From Halieaceae bacterium (GTDB lineage Bacteria; Pseudomonadota; Gammaproteobacteria; Pseudomonadales; Halieaceae), in NCBI GenBank assembly GCA_028282105.1, contig JANQIO010000118.1, positions 1 through 34,791 on the forward strand: a stretch of DNA of 34,791 nucleotides, read 5' to 3'. Below, piece after piece: positions 1 through 7,966 of this stretch. The stretch's first letter is position 1. Every line of letters starts with the position of its first letter. The notes beneath the pieces were generated by a model. It was not told the origin of the DNA. It worked only from the letters and a program-made list of their open reading frames with translations, and made no database searches. The position numbers and the translations under genes were made by a program.

Positions 1-45
1 ATACAATTTTTTTTCAAAGCCACCTGGTGGAAGTTTTAGATGTAG

Positions 46-633
46 TCCAAATTTGGTGGGGGCTCGAGGACGGGGTTTTACGAGCGCCAACTGTCACGCT
101 GGACGCGCCAGTACCGCGCCTCGGAGACCGAACACATCCCGGCTCTGGAAGCACTGCTACAGTGGCTGGCAAAGTCACTGCCGACAGAGCCCGGGAGGCC
201 TTCCCTGGTGCACGGTGACTACCGCCTGGACAACCTGATGTTGCACTCCCGGCAGCCCCGGGTTGTCGGCCTGCTTGACTGGGAGCTAGCTACCCTCGGT
301 GACCCGCTTGCCGATCTCGCCTACCTGTGTATGTGTCTCCGCCTGCCGGAGCTGGCGACCCTGAAAGGGCTGGCCGGCGTAGACCGTGTGCCACTGGGGA
401 TTCCCAGTGAGCAGCAATTGGTGGAGCTGTATTGCCAGGAACGCGGCCTGGTGGACATACCGGGCTGGAACTTCTATCTGGCCTTCGCCTATTTCCGGCT
501 GGCGGTGATTGCCCAGGGCGTTTACCAGCGCGGCCTGAAGGGCAACGCCTCCGACAGCGGCGCCGCCAGTCGCGGCAATATCTGCCAAGCGCTGGCCGAG
601 CAGGGCGCGGCAGTCGTGGGGCAGGCAGCATGA
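46..633 (+). pseudogene. Phosphotransferase (APH/ACAD10-11 kinase-type), 5' end missing or broken
   Basis: C-terminal 195 residues of an aminoglycoside-phosphotransferase-like kinase of the type linked to acyl-CoA dehydrogenases. The reading frame shows GFYERQLSRW, then the catalytic-loop motif LVHGDYRLDNLM (HGDxxxxN) and LLDWELATLGDPLADLAY carrying the metal-binding DWE, all typical of the family. Full-length members are about 340-360 aa, so the N-terminal lobe is absent. Stops at 37-39 and 43-45 close this frame upstream, whereas another frame, open from base 3 to beyond base 76, reads SHLVEVLDVVQIW followed by GLEDG, which resembles the family segment just before GFYERQ. That pattern suggests a frameshift or small deletion near bases 70-80, or poor sequence at a contig end. 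An internal ATG at 208 would give a 141-aa product lacking part of the kinase core. The gene overlaps the next one by 4 bp (ATGA), so it heads the operon. The family assignment is firm; functionality is doubtful. Confidence 0.75.
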
Positions 634-1403
634 GTGGCAACCCCTTCGACCTGAGCGGCAAGATTGCCGTGGTGACCGGTGCCAGCCGCGGCATCGGCGA
701 AGCCATTGCCCGGCGCCTGGCCAGGCAGGGCGCGACTGTCATTGTTTCCAGTCGTCGGCTGGAAGGCTGCCAGGCGGTGGCCGATGCGATCACTGCCGAC
801 GGCGGCGTGGCCGAAGCCGTGCCCTGCCACGTTGGCAACATGGAGGACATTGGCACCCTGTTCGAGCACCTGCGGGAGCGCTACGGGCGGCTCGATATCC
901 TCGTCAACAACGCTGCCACCAATCCCTATTTTGGCCACATTCTCGACACCGATCCGGGCGCCTTTGAGAAGACTGTGGACGTGAATCTGCGCGGCTACTT
1001 TTTCATGTCGGTAGAGGCGGGTCGCATGATGCGCGAGCGGGGCGGTGGGGTGATGCTGAATACCGCATCGATCGCCGGCCTGCAGCCGAGCCCCGGCCAG
1101 GGCATCTATGCCATCAGCAAGGCGGCGGTCATCAATATGACTCGCGCCTTCGCCGCCGAGTGTGGTGAACACAATATCCGCGTCAACGCATTGCTACCGG
1201 GGTTAACCCGCACGGCGTTCGCCAGCGCGCTGTTCGACAACCCGGACTTCTACGCCGAGGCGGTGCGCGCAATACCGCTCCAGCGTCACGCGGAACCGGG
1301 GGAGATGGCTGACATCGCCCTCACCCTGGTGTCCGATGCCGGCAGCTACATCAATGGAGAAACCATCACAGTGGATGGCGGCATGACCGCCACCCGCCTC
1401 TAG
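630..1403 (+). CDS. SDR-family NAD(P)-dependent oxidoreductase
   Basis: Classical short-chain dehydrogenase of 257 aa, the usual length. The Rossmann glycine motif TGASRGIG lies at residues 16-23, NNAA at 93-96, and the catalytic tetrad is N119, S147, Y160 and K164 (YAISK). The C-terminus has the common signature ending GETITVDGGM. It probably oxidises or reduces a hydroxy/keto group on a CoA-bound or free acid in the cytoplasm; the substrate cannot be read from sequence. The ATG at 630 overlaps the stop of the upstream kinase (ATGA), which argues for translational coupling and selects this start over the longer upstream opening in the same frame, whose extra residues look non-coding. In an operon with a kinase and an ACAD10/11-type dehydrogenase it could occupy the place of the keto-acyl-CoA reductase in hydroxy-acid catabolism (compare LvaD in Pseudomonas putida); that is inference. 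Confidence 0.93.
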   Translation: MSGNPFDLSGKIAVVTGASRGIGEAIARRLARQGATVIVSSRRLEGCQAVADAITADGGVAEAVPCHVGNMEDIGTLFEHLRERYGRLDILVNNAATNPYFGHILDTDPGAFEKTVDVNLRGYFFMSVEAGRMMRERGGGVMLNTASIAGLQPSPGQGIYAISKAAVINMTRAFAAECGEHNIRVNALLPGLTRTAFASALFDNPDFYAEAVRAIPLQRHAEPGEMADIALTLVSDAGSYINGETITVDGGMTATRL

Positions 1404-1412
1404 GAGAACATC

Positions 1413-1850
1413 ATGCAAGCCGTATCCACCGATAACACGTCTACGCCGCGACTGTTTCGCCAGTTGCTCAACTACATGACGGCGATGAAGGACGACTTCG
1501 AGGCTTCCCTCGAACTGCTCAGCGAGGACGTGGTATGGATCAACCACCTGCCCGAGCACGTGCCCTTTGGCGGCGAGTACCACGGGCGCGAAGGCGTGGT
1601 GGAGTACTTCCAGCAACTGGCTGTTGCTTTCGAGATTGGCGACTACCCGGTCGGGGAATTCGACATCATTGAAACCGGCGACACGCTGGTGATGGTCGGC
1701 TACGAAAAAGATGGCAAGGCCCTTCCCACCGGCGTTGTGTTCGACCTGCACTTTGTCTGGGTGGTGAAATTCGACGCGCAGGGCCGCATTCGCTTCCTGC
1801 AGGAACACAATGACACTGCCGCCATCGGTGACGCCTTCCGGAGTCAGTGA
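1413..1850 (+). CDS. SnoaL-like / NTF2-fold protein
   Basis: A 145-aa protein with the layout of the SnoaL-like (NTF2 fold) family: an N-terminal helix, LSEDVVWINHLP, then EYHGREGVVEYFQQLA and alternating strands such as FDIIETGDTLVMVGYE and FDLHFVWVVKFDAQGRIRFLQEH. The pocket of this fold serves as a small isomerase, cyclase or hydrolase site in some members, and as a simple binding or dimerisation module in others; no catalytic residue can be assigned here. AGGAGA just ahead of the ATG at 1413 is a good ribosome-binding site, and the gene lies 9 bp after the SDR stop. Its stop TGA overlaps the start of the acyl-CoA dehydrogenase by one base. It may act on, or assist the kinase with, the same acyl substrate, but that is only suggested by position. 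Confidence 0.85.
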   Translation: MQAVSTDNTSTPRLFRQLLNYMTAMKDDFEASLELLSEDVVWINHLPEHVPFGGEYHGREGVVEYFQQLAVAFEIGDYPVGEFDIIETGDTLVMVGYEKDGKALPTGVVFDLHFVWVVKFDAQGRIRFLQEHNDTAAIGDAFRSQ

Positions 1851-3118
1851 TGGACTTCAACTACAGCGACAAGACGGCGGCCATGCGCGCCCGGGTGCGC
1901 GGGTTCCTCGATGACCACATCGTTCCCCGTATACCGCTGCACCAGGTCGAAGTTCACGGCGGCCAGTTCCCGGTGTCTTTCATGGCGGACCTCAAGGCGC
2001 TGGCGCAATCCGAGGGGCTGTGGAACCTGTTCCTGCCCGCGCTCCGGGACGACGAGCCCGGTACCCGGCTGAGCAACCTGGAGTACGCGCCGCTGGCGGA
2101 AATCATGGGCCGCGTGCCCTGGGCATCGGAGGTCTTCAACTGCAACGCCCCGGACACCGGCAACATGGAAGTGCTGCATATGTTTGCCACTGAAGCCCAG
2201 CGAGAACGCTGGCTGTTGCCACTGCTGGCCGGTGAGATCCGCTCCGCCTTTGCCATGACCGAGCCGGACGTGGCGTCATCCGATGCCACCAATATCTGCA
2301 CCACCATCACGCGGGATGGCGACAGCTACCGCATCAACGGTCGCAAGTGGTTTATCACCAACGCCAACCATCCGGACTGTGCATTCTTTATCGTTATGGG
2401 CAAGACCGACCCGGACGCAGACTCACACCGTCAACAATCCATGGTGATCGTGCCCATGGACACGCCGGGAGTGGAGGTGTTGCGCAATATTACAACGCTC
2501 AATCACTACTCGCCGGAAGGCCATGCTGAGGTGCTGTTCCGCGATGTCTGTGTGCCGGCGGATCACCTGATCGGCGGTGAAGGCGACGGCTTTGCGATAG
2601 CCCAGGCCCGGTTGGGCCCCGGCCGCATTCATCACTGCATGCGGGCGATCGGCATGGCGGAAGTCTGCCTGGAACTGCTGTTGGCGCGCGCCCAGGAGCG
2701 CAAGGCCTTCGGCAAATTCCTGCACCAGCACGGTTCCGTGGCTGAGTGGATTGCGCGCTCGCGCATCGAGATCGAGCAGGCGCGGCTGCTGGTGTTGAAG
2801 GCGGCGTCGATGATCGATGAGGTCGGGGCGCGGGCGGCGCGCAAGGAGATATCCATGATCAAGGTGGTGGCCCCCAGCGTGCTGACCAATGTCGCCGATC
2901 GTGCCATGCAGGTCTTCGGCGCCATGGGCGTCAGTCCCGACACCCCGCTTGCCGACTACTTTACCGCCGGTCGCGTGTTGCGCTACGCCGACGGTCCCGA
3001 CGAGGTACACCTGCAAACCATCGCCCGGCTGGAGCTGAAAGACAGCGTCGAGTCGCGCGCGGACATCGCCGCCTACCTGACGCCGCCGGAGGCGCTGGCA
3101 GCTGCCAGGACGGCCTAG
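1850..3118 (+). CDS. Acyl-CoA dehydrogenase, ACAD10/11 type
   Basis: A 422-aa flavoprotein of the acyl-CoA dehydrogenase family. The first third contains AFAMTEPDVASSDATNI, the flavin/substrate-contact motif (family AxTEP..GSD). The middle has NGRKWFITNA. The C-terminal helical domain has LGPGRIHHCMRAIGMAE, RKAFGKFL, IEIEQARLLVLKAA and ADGPDEVH, with E385 at the usual position of the catalytic Glu. These signatures match the dehydrogenase domain of ACAD10/ACAD11 and bacterial LvaC-like enzymes rather than straight-chain beta-oxidation dehydrogenases. Those relatives work with an APH-type kinase on 4-hydroxyacyl-CoAs via a phosphorylated intermediate, and such a kinase heads this operon. ATG at 1850 overlaps the preceding stop by one base and has GGAG about 7 bp upstream; a GTG three bases earlier is a less likely start. 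Exact substrate unknown. Confidence 0.93.
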   Translation: MDFNYSDKTAAMRARVRGFLDDHIVPRIPLHQVEVHGGQFPVSFMADLKALAQSEGLWNLFLPALRDDEPGTRLSNLEYAPLAEIMGRVPWASEVFNCNAPDTGNMEVLHMFATEAQRERWLLPLLAGEIRSAFAMTEPDVASSDATNICTTITRDGDSYRINGRKWFITNANHPDCAFFIVMGKTDPDADSHRQQSMVIVPMDTPGVEVLRNITTLNHYSPEGHAEVLFRDVCVPADHLIGGEGDGFAIAQARLGPGRIHHCMRAIGMAEVCLELLLARAQERKAFGKFLHQHGSVAEWIARSRIEIEQARLLVLKAASMIDEVGARAARKEISMIKVVAPSVLTNVADRAMQVFGAMGVSPDTPLADYFTAGRVLRYADGPDEVHLQTIARLELKDSVESRADIAAYLTPPEALAAARTA

Positions 3119-3153
3119 TGCTGCCGTGAGATCGAACCCACAGGAGTTAATAC

Positions 3154-4782
3154 ATGAATATCAATAGACTTGTGGCCACCACGCTGGCCCTGCTCGGCAG
3201 CGGCCTGCTGCAGGCTGCTGAGCCGGGCAGCCGAATCGTTTACGAGGCCGAGTACCAGCGGGTTCGCGCCCAGTACGCTGACGCCTGGCAGGCGCAAGAC
3301 CGCGAACTGCGCGCCACCCTGGAAGCCATGGAAAAACGCCACGGCAAACGCCCCAACATCATTCACATCATGTGGGACGACCACAGTCTCGGTGAAGTCG
3401 GCATTCCCGAGATGAACAAAGTGCTGGGCTACGATACCCCCAACATCAACCGCATGGCGGATGAGGGCATCAGCTTCACCCGCATGTACACCGAGCCCTC
3501 CTGCACGCCGACGCGCACGGCGGCCCTGACCGGACGGCTGGCGGTGCGTGCCGGCATGTACAAAGTGGGTTTTCCGCCGGATGGTATGGGCCTGCCCAGC
3601 GAGGAAGTCACCATCGCCGAAGTACTGGGCAAGGTCGGTTACCGCACCGCCTTTGTTGGCAAAGGCCACCAGGGCGATATCGAGGAGAGCTACCTGAACC
3701 GGCAGGGCTTCGACTACGCCAACTTCTCCATGTACAACCAGTTCCCCAATATGACCTGGCAGGAACCGGCCGGTGCCAACGGTGTCGTGCAGGGCCTGTT
3801 CCCGTTCCAGGAAGACAAGCTCTATACCATCGACAAGGAATTCCGGCCGCTGGGCTATATCAACCAGCTCGAGGGTTGGGAGGGCGAGAAGCCGCGGGTT
3901 TTCGCCGGTACCGGTATTCCTGACTACAAGAAGCTGTTGCGCCAGCACCAGAAGCTGGTGCTGGATTACATCGCTGATGCCGGCAACCACGACCAGCCCT
4001 TCTACCTGGCCTACTGGCCCCATGTCTACGACGCCGTGCGCCGGCCCCAGGATCTCACCACCAGCGCCAATACGTGGTTCGCCCAGAGCGTAGTGGAACT
4101 CGACCGGGATATCGGCCAGGTGCTGGAAGCCCTGCAGGCCGCCGGCCTGGCTGAGAACACCCTGGTAGTGGCCATGGCCGACAACGGGCCGATGCACGAG
4201 CTGGCGCCCCTGGGTCCGCACGAGACGATTGTGCGCGGCGGCAAGGGTGACTACCTCGAAGGCGGCGTGCGCGTGCCGGCCTTTGCCTGGTGGCCGGGCA
4301 CCATTGCGCCGGACCAGGTGGTCGGCGATATGGTCAGCGTCCACGACCTGTTCACCACCTTTATCAGTCTGGCCGACGGCCTCGACAAGATTCCCACCGA
4401 CCGGGTGATTGACGGTATCGACCAGACAGCCCTGTTCCTGAAGGGTGACGGTTACTCGCGTCGCGACTACCTGCACATTTACACCGGCGACCTGCTGGCG
4501 GCTTCTATGAAGCAGCAGATCAAGCGCCGCTGGGTCGGCACCCGCCCGGGCCTGATGGGTAAGGAGTTCACAGACCTCTACAAAGACCCCCGCGAAGAGC
4601 ACGAAGATATGCCGCCCTTTATCTGGGCCTGGGCCGCCTTCGACCAGATGCGTGAGCGTCACGAGGACCAGATTGTGAAATACCCGTTGCGCAAGCCCAC
4701 CCAGGGTAAACCCTACGCCGGGATCAGGGATCTGCCGGAAGCAGCGGCCAGGCTCAGTGCGCGGGTGGACGCCAACCGTTAG
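3154..4782 (+). CDS. Secreted type I sulfatase (arylsulfatase family)
   Basis: A 542-aa sulfatase with a signal peptide (MNINRLVATTLALLGSGLLQA) sending it to the periplasm or outside. The metal-binding Asp pair is D75-D76 (MWDDHS). The maturation signature C-T-P-T-R begins at C117 and is followed by TAALTGR, so C117 should be converted to formylglycine by a separate anaerobic or FGE-type enzyme, not found in this window. D343-N344 in MADNGPMHE supply further calcium ligands. The enzyme would remove sulfate esters from an unknown organic substrate, for example marine polysaccharide, steroid or aromatic sulfates. AGGAG seven bases before the ATG fixes the start. It lies 35 bp after the dehydrogenase, so it may be co-transcribed, and it converges with the TonB receptor gene, a common partner in marine polymer-utilisation loci. 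Confidence 0.93.
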   Translation: MNINRLVATTLALLGSGLLQAAEPGSRIVYEAEYQRVRAQYADAWQAQDRELRATLEAMEKRHGKRPNIIHIMWDDHSLGEVGIPEMNKVLGYDTPNINRMADEGISFTRMYTEPSCTPTRTAALTGRLAVRAGMYKVGFPPDGMGLPSEEVTIAEVLGKVGYRTAFVGKGHQGDIEESYLNRQGFDYANFSMYNQFPNMTWQEPAGANGVVQGLFPFQEDKLYTIDKEFRPLGYINQLEGWEGEKPRVFAGTGIPDYKKLLRQHQKLVLDYIADAGNHDQPFYLAYWPHVYDAVRRPQDLTTSANTWFAQSVVELDRDIGQVLEALQAAGLAENTLVVAMADNGPMHELAPLGPHETIVRGGKGDYLEGGVRVPAFAWWPGTIAPDQVVGDMVSVHDLFTTFISLADGLDKIPTDRVIDGIDQTALFLKGDGYSRRDYLHIYTGDLLAASMKQQIKRRWVGTRPGLMGKEFTDLYKDPREEHEDMPPFIWAWAAFDQMRERHEDQIVKYPLRKPTQGKPYAGIRDLPEAAARLSARVDANR

Positions 4783-4821
4783 CACGGCAAGCGCAACCTG
4801 AGCGGAGGCTTTGCCTGCGGC

Positions 4822-7026
4822 TTAGAGTGAGTAGTTGATGGCCGCGCCGATAAAGCGCGGCTCGCCGCGGCGGCTCACCAGCCCGGCGCCGACGTCATCC
4901 TGGAAGATTGCGTAGTCCTCGTTGGCAAGATTGCGACCGAAGATGTCTACTCGCCAGTTGTCAGCCGGCGCGTACCAGGACAGGCGTGCGTCGTGGCGCC
5001 AGTAGCTGTCCTGGGAGGCCTGCTCCAGGTTCAGTACCGAGAAGAACACCTGGTCCTGCCAGGCGCTGAGCCAGTTCAGGCCAATACTGCCCCAGCGGTA
5101 GCGGGGCGAGCGCCAGACCGCGGTCAGGCTGCCGGTGTACTCGGGTGACAGCACCGGGCGGTTGCCCTGCAGGTCGCCGGTGTCGGTGAGGGTGCGCTTG
5201 AACTCGGCATCGAGCCAGGCGCCGGTGGCGCCGAGCGTGAGACCCGCCAGCGGTGACCAGCTCAGCTCTAACTCAATGCCCTGGCCGTCGACGCCATCGA
5301 CGTTGCCGGTCTGGGCAATGCCGTTCTCGATGATCTGGACCTGGTAGTCCTCATAGTCGTAGATAAACCCTGATAGCTGGTAGCGCAGCCGTTGCGCGAT
5401 GAAATCCCCGCGCAGACCCATATCGAAGTTCCACACTTCCTCCGGCGCGAATACCGACAGCTCACGGGTGGCCTCCGGGTCAAAGCCGCCCGCTTTGAAG
5501 CCCTTGGCGGCGTTGGCAAACCAGGTGTGCTGAGGCGTGATCTGCCAGCTGGCATAAAAGCGCGGCTGCCAGTCGTCCCAGTCTTCCTGCAGTGACTCCA
5601 GGCCGTCGGTGGAATAACCCAGCAGGTTGCCGGAGGGGTTCAGCTCGGTGGCATTCAGGGTCGCCACCACGCTGGTTACCGGGTCGGCCCGGTAGTCGAA
5701 CTCCTTGTCGTCATAGCTGTAACGCAACCCGGCGCCGACGCTGATGCGATCTGTTATCTGCCAGTTCACATCGCCATACACGCCAGCGCTGAAGTAGTCG
5801 CCTTGCTGCTCCGCTACCTCCAGTACCGCGTCCTGACAGGCGCCGAACACCGGGGTGAAGGCCGGGGAGCACAGCGGTGTGCCCGCCAGCAGGTTGGTGT
5901 CGCTGTAGCCCAGCTCGATGGTGGTATCGATGGACTCGTCGAAAACGATGCCGCCGACGACCCAGTCGAGTCGCCCGCTGTTGCCGGACAGGCGCAGCTC
6001 CTGGCTAAAGGTCTCGCTGTTCCGGTCAGCAAAGCTCGCCGAGGTGAGGAAGGTGGCGCTGCCATCCACGTCGAAATCATTGGGGCTGTCGTTCTCGTGC
6101 CAGGCGGTGATGGATTTCAGCGTCATACCGTTACCCAGCTCCCAGCTAAGCTGCAGGGAGATGTCGCTGCTCTCGATATCGTCGAAGGTGTCGATATCGG
6201 TAGCGAGTACGCTGTCGTAGGGATTTGCGGGCACGCCGCCGGTGGCGGCCAGGTCAGCGTCCAGGGTTTCGTAGCCCAGCCCGCCGGAATGGGTTTGCTG
6301 GTAGGAGGCGCGCAGCACGGCGTCAAAGCGCCCGCGGTTGTAGCCGAGCGCAAACTGCGCGCCCCGGGTGTCGCGGTCACCGATGGGTTGGTCCGCCACC
6401 AGGTTGTCGGCATCGCCTTCATCGTCGTAGCTGAATACCGAACCGCGCAGGGCCCAGTGTTCGTTGAGCGGCAGGTTGGCGGTAGCGTAGCCGCCGAAGT
6501 AGTCGTTTTCGCCCGCTTCCAGCTGAACATTGACCGAGCGCTGCTGGTCGGGTCGGAAGTGTCGTACCAGTATCGCGCCGGCCGAGGTATTGCGGCCAAA
6601 CAGCGTACCCTGTGGCCCCTTGAGCACTTCCACCTGCTCCACGTCCACCAGGGTGACGGCCGTGCTGTTGATGCGCCCGCGGTAGGTGTCGTCCACGAAG
6701 AAGCCGACGCTGGCCTCGCCGCCGATGCCAAAGCTGTTGGAACTGATGCCGCGAATGGCGAACAGCGGTGTGCTTACCCCCTGCTCCCAACCGCTGAAGT
6801 TGGGGGTCGCCAGCACAATGCTCTCCAGCCGTTGCAGGCGGTTGCCGGCCAGGAACTCGCTGTCGAATACCGAGATCGCCAGCGGCGTGTCCTTCAGCGT
6901 GGAATCCCGGTGCTGGGCCCGCACGATCACCTCCTCCATGCGGCGGGTACCGGGCGCCTGCGCGTTTGCCGCGATTGCGTGAGTGAGTGTTAGGCAGACG
7001 GTGATAGTAAGAGCGGCGGTTCGCAA
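4822..7026 (-). CDS. TonB-dependent outer-membrane receptor
   Basis: A 734-aa receptor. It has a signal peptide ending near NAQA, then a TonB-box-like EEVIVRAQHR, then the plug domain with VEQVEVLKGPQGTLFGRNTSAGAI at about residues 130-155, then a 22-strand-type barrel ending in FIGAAINYSL, with an aromatic residue close to the C-terminus as expected for BAM recognition. The sequence style (EEVIVxAQ, GxPLFAIRGIS, SVGFFVDDTYRGR) is that of the large family of receptors for uncharacterised organic substrates in marine proteobacteria, rather than clear siderophore receptors. No ATG gives a signal peptide in frame: a TTG at 7026-7024 with AGGGA about 9 bases upstream does, and the only nearby ATG (7034-7032) is out of frame. 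It is the last gene of a minus-strand run, 94 bp after the methyltransferase gene. Confidence 0.95.
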   Translation of the reverse strand: MRTAALTITVCLTLTHAIAANAQAPGTRRMEEVIVRAQHRDSTLKDTPLAISVFDSEFLAGNRLQRLESIVLATPNFSGWEQGVSTPLFAIRGISSNSFGIGGEASVGFFVDDTYRGRINSTAVTLVDVEQVEVLKGPQGTLFGRNTSAGAILVRHFRPDQQRSVNVQLEAGENDYFGGYATANLPLNEHWALRGSVFSYDDEGDADNLVADQPIGDRDTRGAQFALGYNRGRFDAVLRASYQQTHSGGLGYETLDADLAATGGVPANPYDSVLATDIDTFDDIESSDISLQLSWELGNGMTLKSITAWHENDSPNDFDVDGSATFLTSASFADRNSETFSQELRLSGNSGRLDWVVGGIVFDESIDTTIELGYSDTNLLAGTPLCSPAFTPVFGACQDAVLEVAEQQGDYFSAGVYGDVNWQITDRISVGAGLRYSYDDKEFDYRADPVTSVVATLNATELNPSGNLLGYSTDGLESLQEDWDDWQPRFYASWQITPQHTWFANAAKGFKAGGFDPEATRELSVFAPEEVWNFDMGLRGDFIAQRLRYQLSGFIYDYEDYQVQIIENGIAQTGNVDGVDGQGIELELSWSPLAGLTLGATGAWLDAEFKRTLTDTGDLQGNRPVLSPEYTGSLTAVWRSPRYRWGSIGLNWLSAWQDQVFFSVLNLEQASQDSYWRHDARLSWYAPADNWRVDIFGRNLANEDYAIFQDDVGAGLVSRRGEPRFIGAAINYSL

Positions 7027-7058
7027 AGACGCATTTCCCTACTGAATTGATGTTGTCG

Positions 7059-7064
7059 AGTATA
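7059..7064 (-). promoter_or_regulatory. Possible -10 element for the TonB receptor gene
   Basis: On the minus strand this hexamer reads TATACT, a good sigma-70 -10 match, about 33 bases before the TTG start. The region 17 bases further upstream (GGGAAC) is a poor -35, and a CCGGGCCCGG palindrome (7071-7080) occupies the spacer. The receptor could have its own promoter in addition to read-through from the methyltransferase gene. Confidence 0.3.
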
Positions 7065-7120
7065 GATAGGCCGGGCCCGGTGTTCCCAGAGCGCGCCTCA
7101 CTTTTGTCGAGGCCGGTGTG

Positions 7121-7966
7121 CTAGGCCGCCACCTCGGCCTTGATGATCACATAGCGCAACACGTCCCGCCGGTACGCCCAGTGCAGGAACCCTGCAGTCC
7201 CCGCGTACTTCAGCCGTGACCGCGTCGGCAGCTGACGGGCCTTCTCGCGGTAGCGCGACCACCAGCCTGAAAACCCGAGCATGACCTCGCGGCTGATGTC
7301 CCTGGTCTCAATGTGATTGAACCCCGCATCCGCGAGCTGCGCGGTGTAGTGCGCTTCGGTGAGCAGGTTGGCCCGGGGTATGCGAGAGGCCTGCAGCATG
7401 GCGCGCAGCGGCAGTTCAAGGAGGCCGCCGGGGTAGTTTGCCGCCAGGACGAAGTCGGACAGGCACAGCTTGCCGCCCCCGGAGAGTGTGCTCGCCGCAT
7501 GCGCAAAAAAGCCTGGCCTGGCTGGAAAATGGTAGGCGCTGTCCAGGCAGAGGATGCGATTGGGGGTGGCCGCGTCCGGTGCAGGCCGACAGTCAGTATC
7601 GGCCACGTCTCCCTGGCCAAGATGCCGGCAGTGTTGCTGCTGGCCGTGCTGCTGCAGCCGTTGTTTTGCCCTGGCGGTCTGACTCGCCGACAGGTTCACG
7701 CCCTGCAGGGAAGCCACGTCGAAGTGCTCCAGCCACAGCAGTAGCTGGTCGCCGCAGCCAAAGCCGACATCGAGCACCTGGCTGCTGCTGTCCAGGCCGG
7801 CCATGGTGCCCAGTTCAAGCGCCAGCCTGCGGCAGGCCTCGGAGTAGCTGTCTCCCTCGCACCATAAGCCGAGGTTCCCCCAGGACTGACCGCCATCGTT
7901 GAGAGCGACCTCGGCGGTGTCGAAAAACTCAGTGGCCACCGGGATGCGACCAGGGTATCTGTGCAC
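7121..7966 (-). CDS. Class I SAM-dependent methyltransferase (cyclopropane-synthase-like)
   Basis: A 281-aa protein with the class I methyltransferase motif I VLDVGFGCG at residues 64-72, then GVNLSASQTARAKQRL, the typical post-motif sequence of cyclopropane-fatty-acid-synthase and tocopherol/sterol methyltransferase relatives, and LCLDSAYHF further on as motif IV. The C-terminal LGFSGWWSRYREKARQ is typical of small-molecule or lipid methyltransferases of this group. It probably methylates an unsaturated lipid or polyketide/terpenoid in the cytoplasm. Its start overlaps the end of the FAD oxidoreductase gene by 38 bp when the ATG at 7966 is used; a GTG at 7939 would reduce the overlap to 11 bp. 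Pairing with an amine-oxidase-like FAD enzyme is a recurrent arrangement in bacterial fatty-acid modification loci, which supports a lipid target, but the substrate is not proven. Confidence 0.85.
   Translation of the reverse strand: MHRYPGRIPVATEFFDTAEVALNDGGQSWGNLGLWCEGDSYSEACRRLALELGTMAGLDSSSQVLDVGFGCGDQLLLWLEHFDVASLQGVNLSASQTARAKQRLQQHGQQQHCRHLGQGDVADTDCRPAPDAATPNRILCLDSAYHFPARPGFFAHAASTLSGGGKLCLSDFVLAANYPGGLLELPLRAMLQASRIPRANLLTEAHYTAQLADAGFNHIETRDISREVMLGFSGWWSRYREKARQLPTRSRLKYAGTAGFLHWAYRRDVLRYVIIKAEVAA

Noticed and set aside
3115-4785. A 556-codon open frame antisense to the sulfatase gene
   Set aside because: It has no domain-like sequence and mirrors the sulfatase codons; the plus-strand frame carries a signal peptide, CTPTR and metal ligands. 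Long antisense openings are expected in GC-rich genes.
4801-4822. Imperfect inverted repeat AGCGGAGGC/GCCTGCGGCT between sulfatase and TonB receptor genes
   Set aside because: Two mismatches in a short stem, a 3-base loop and no T-tract on either strand; not enough to call a terminator.
5803-6993. A 396-codon frame antisense to the TonB receptor
   Set aside because: No recognisable motif; the receptor frame shows the plug and barrel signatures over the same bases.
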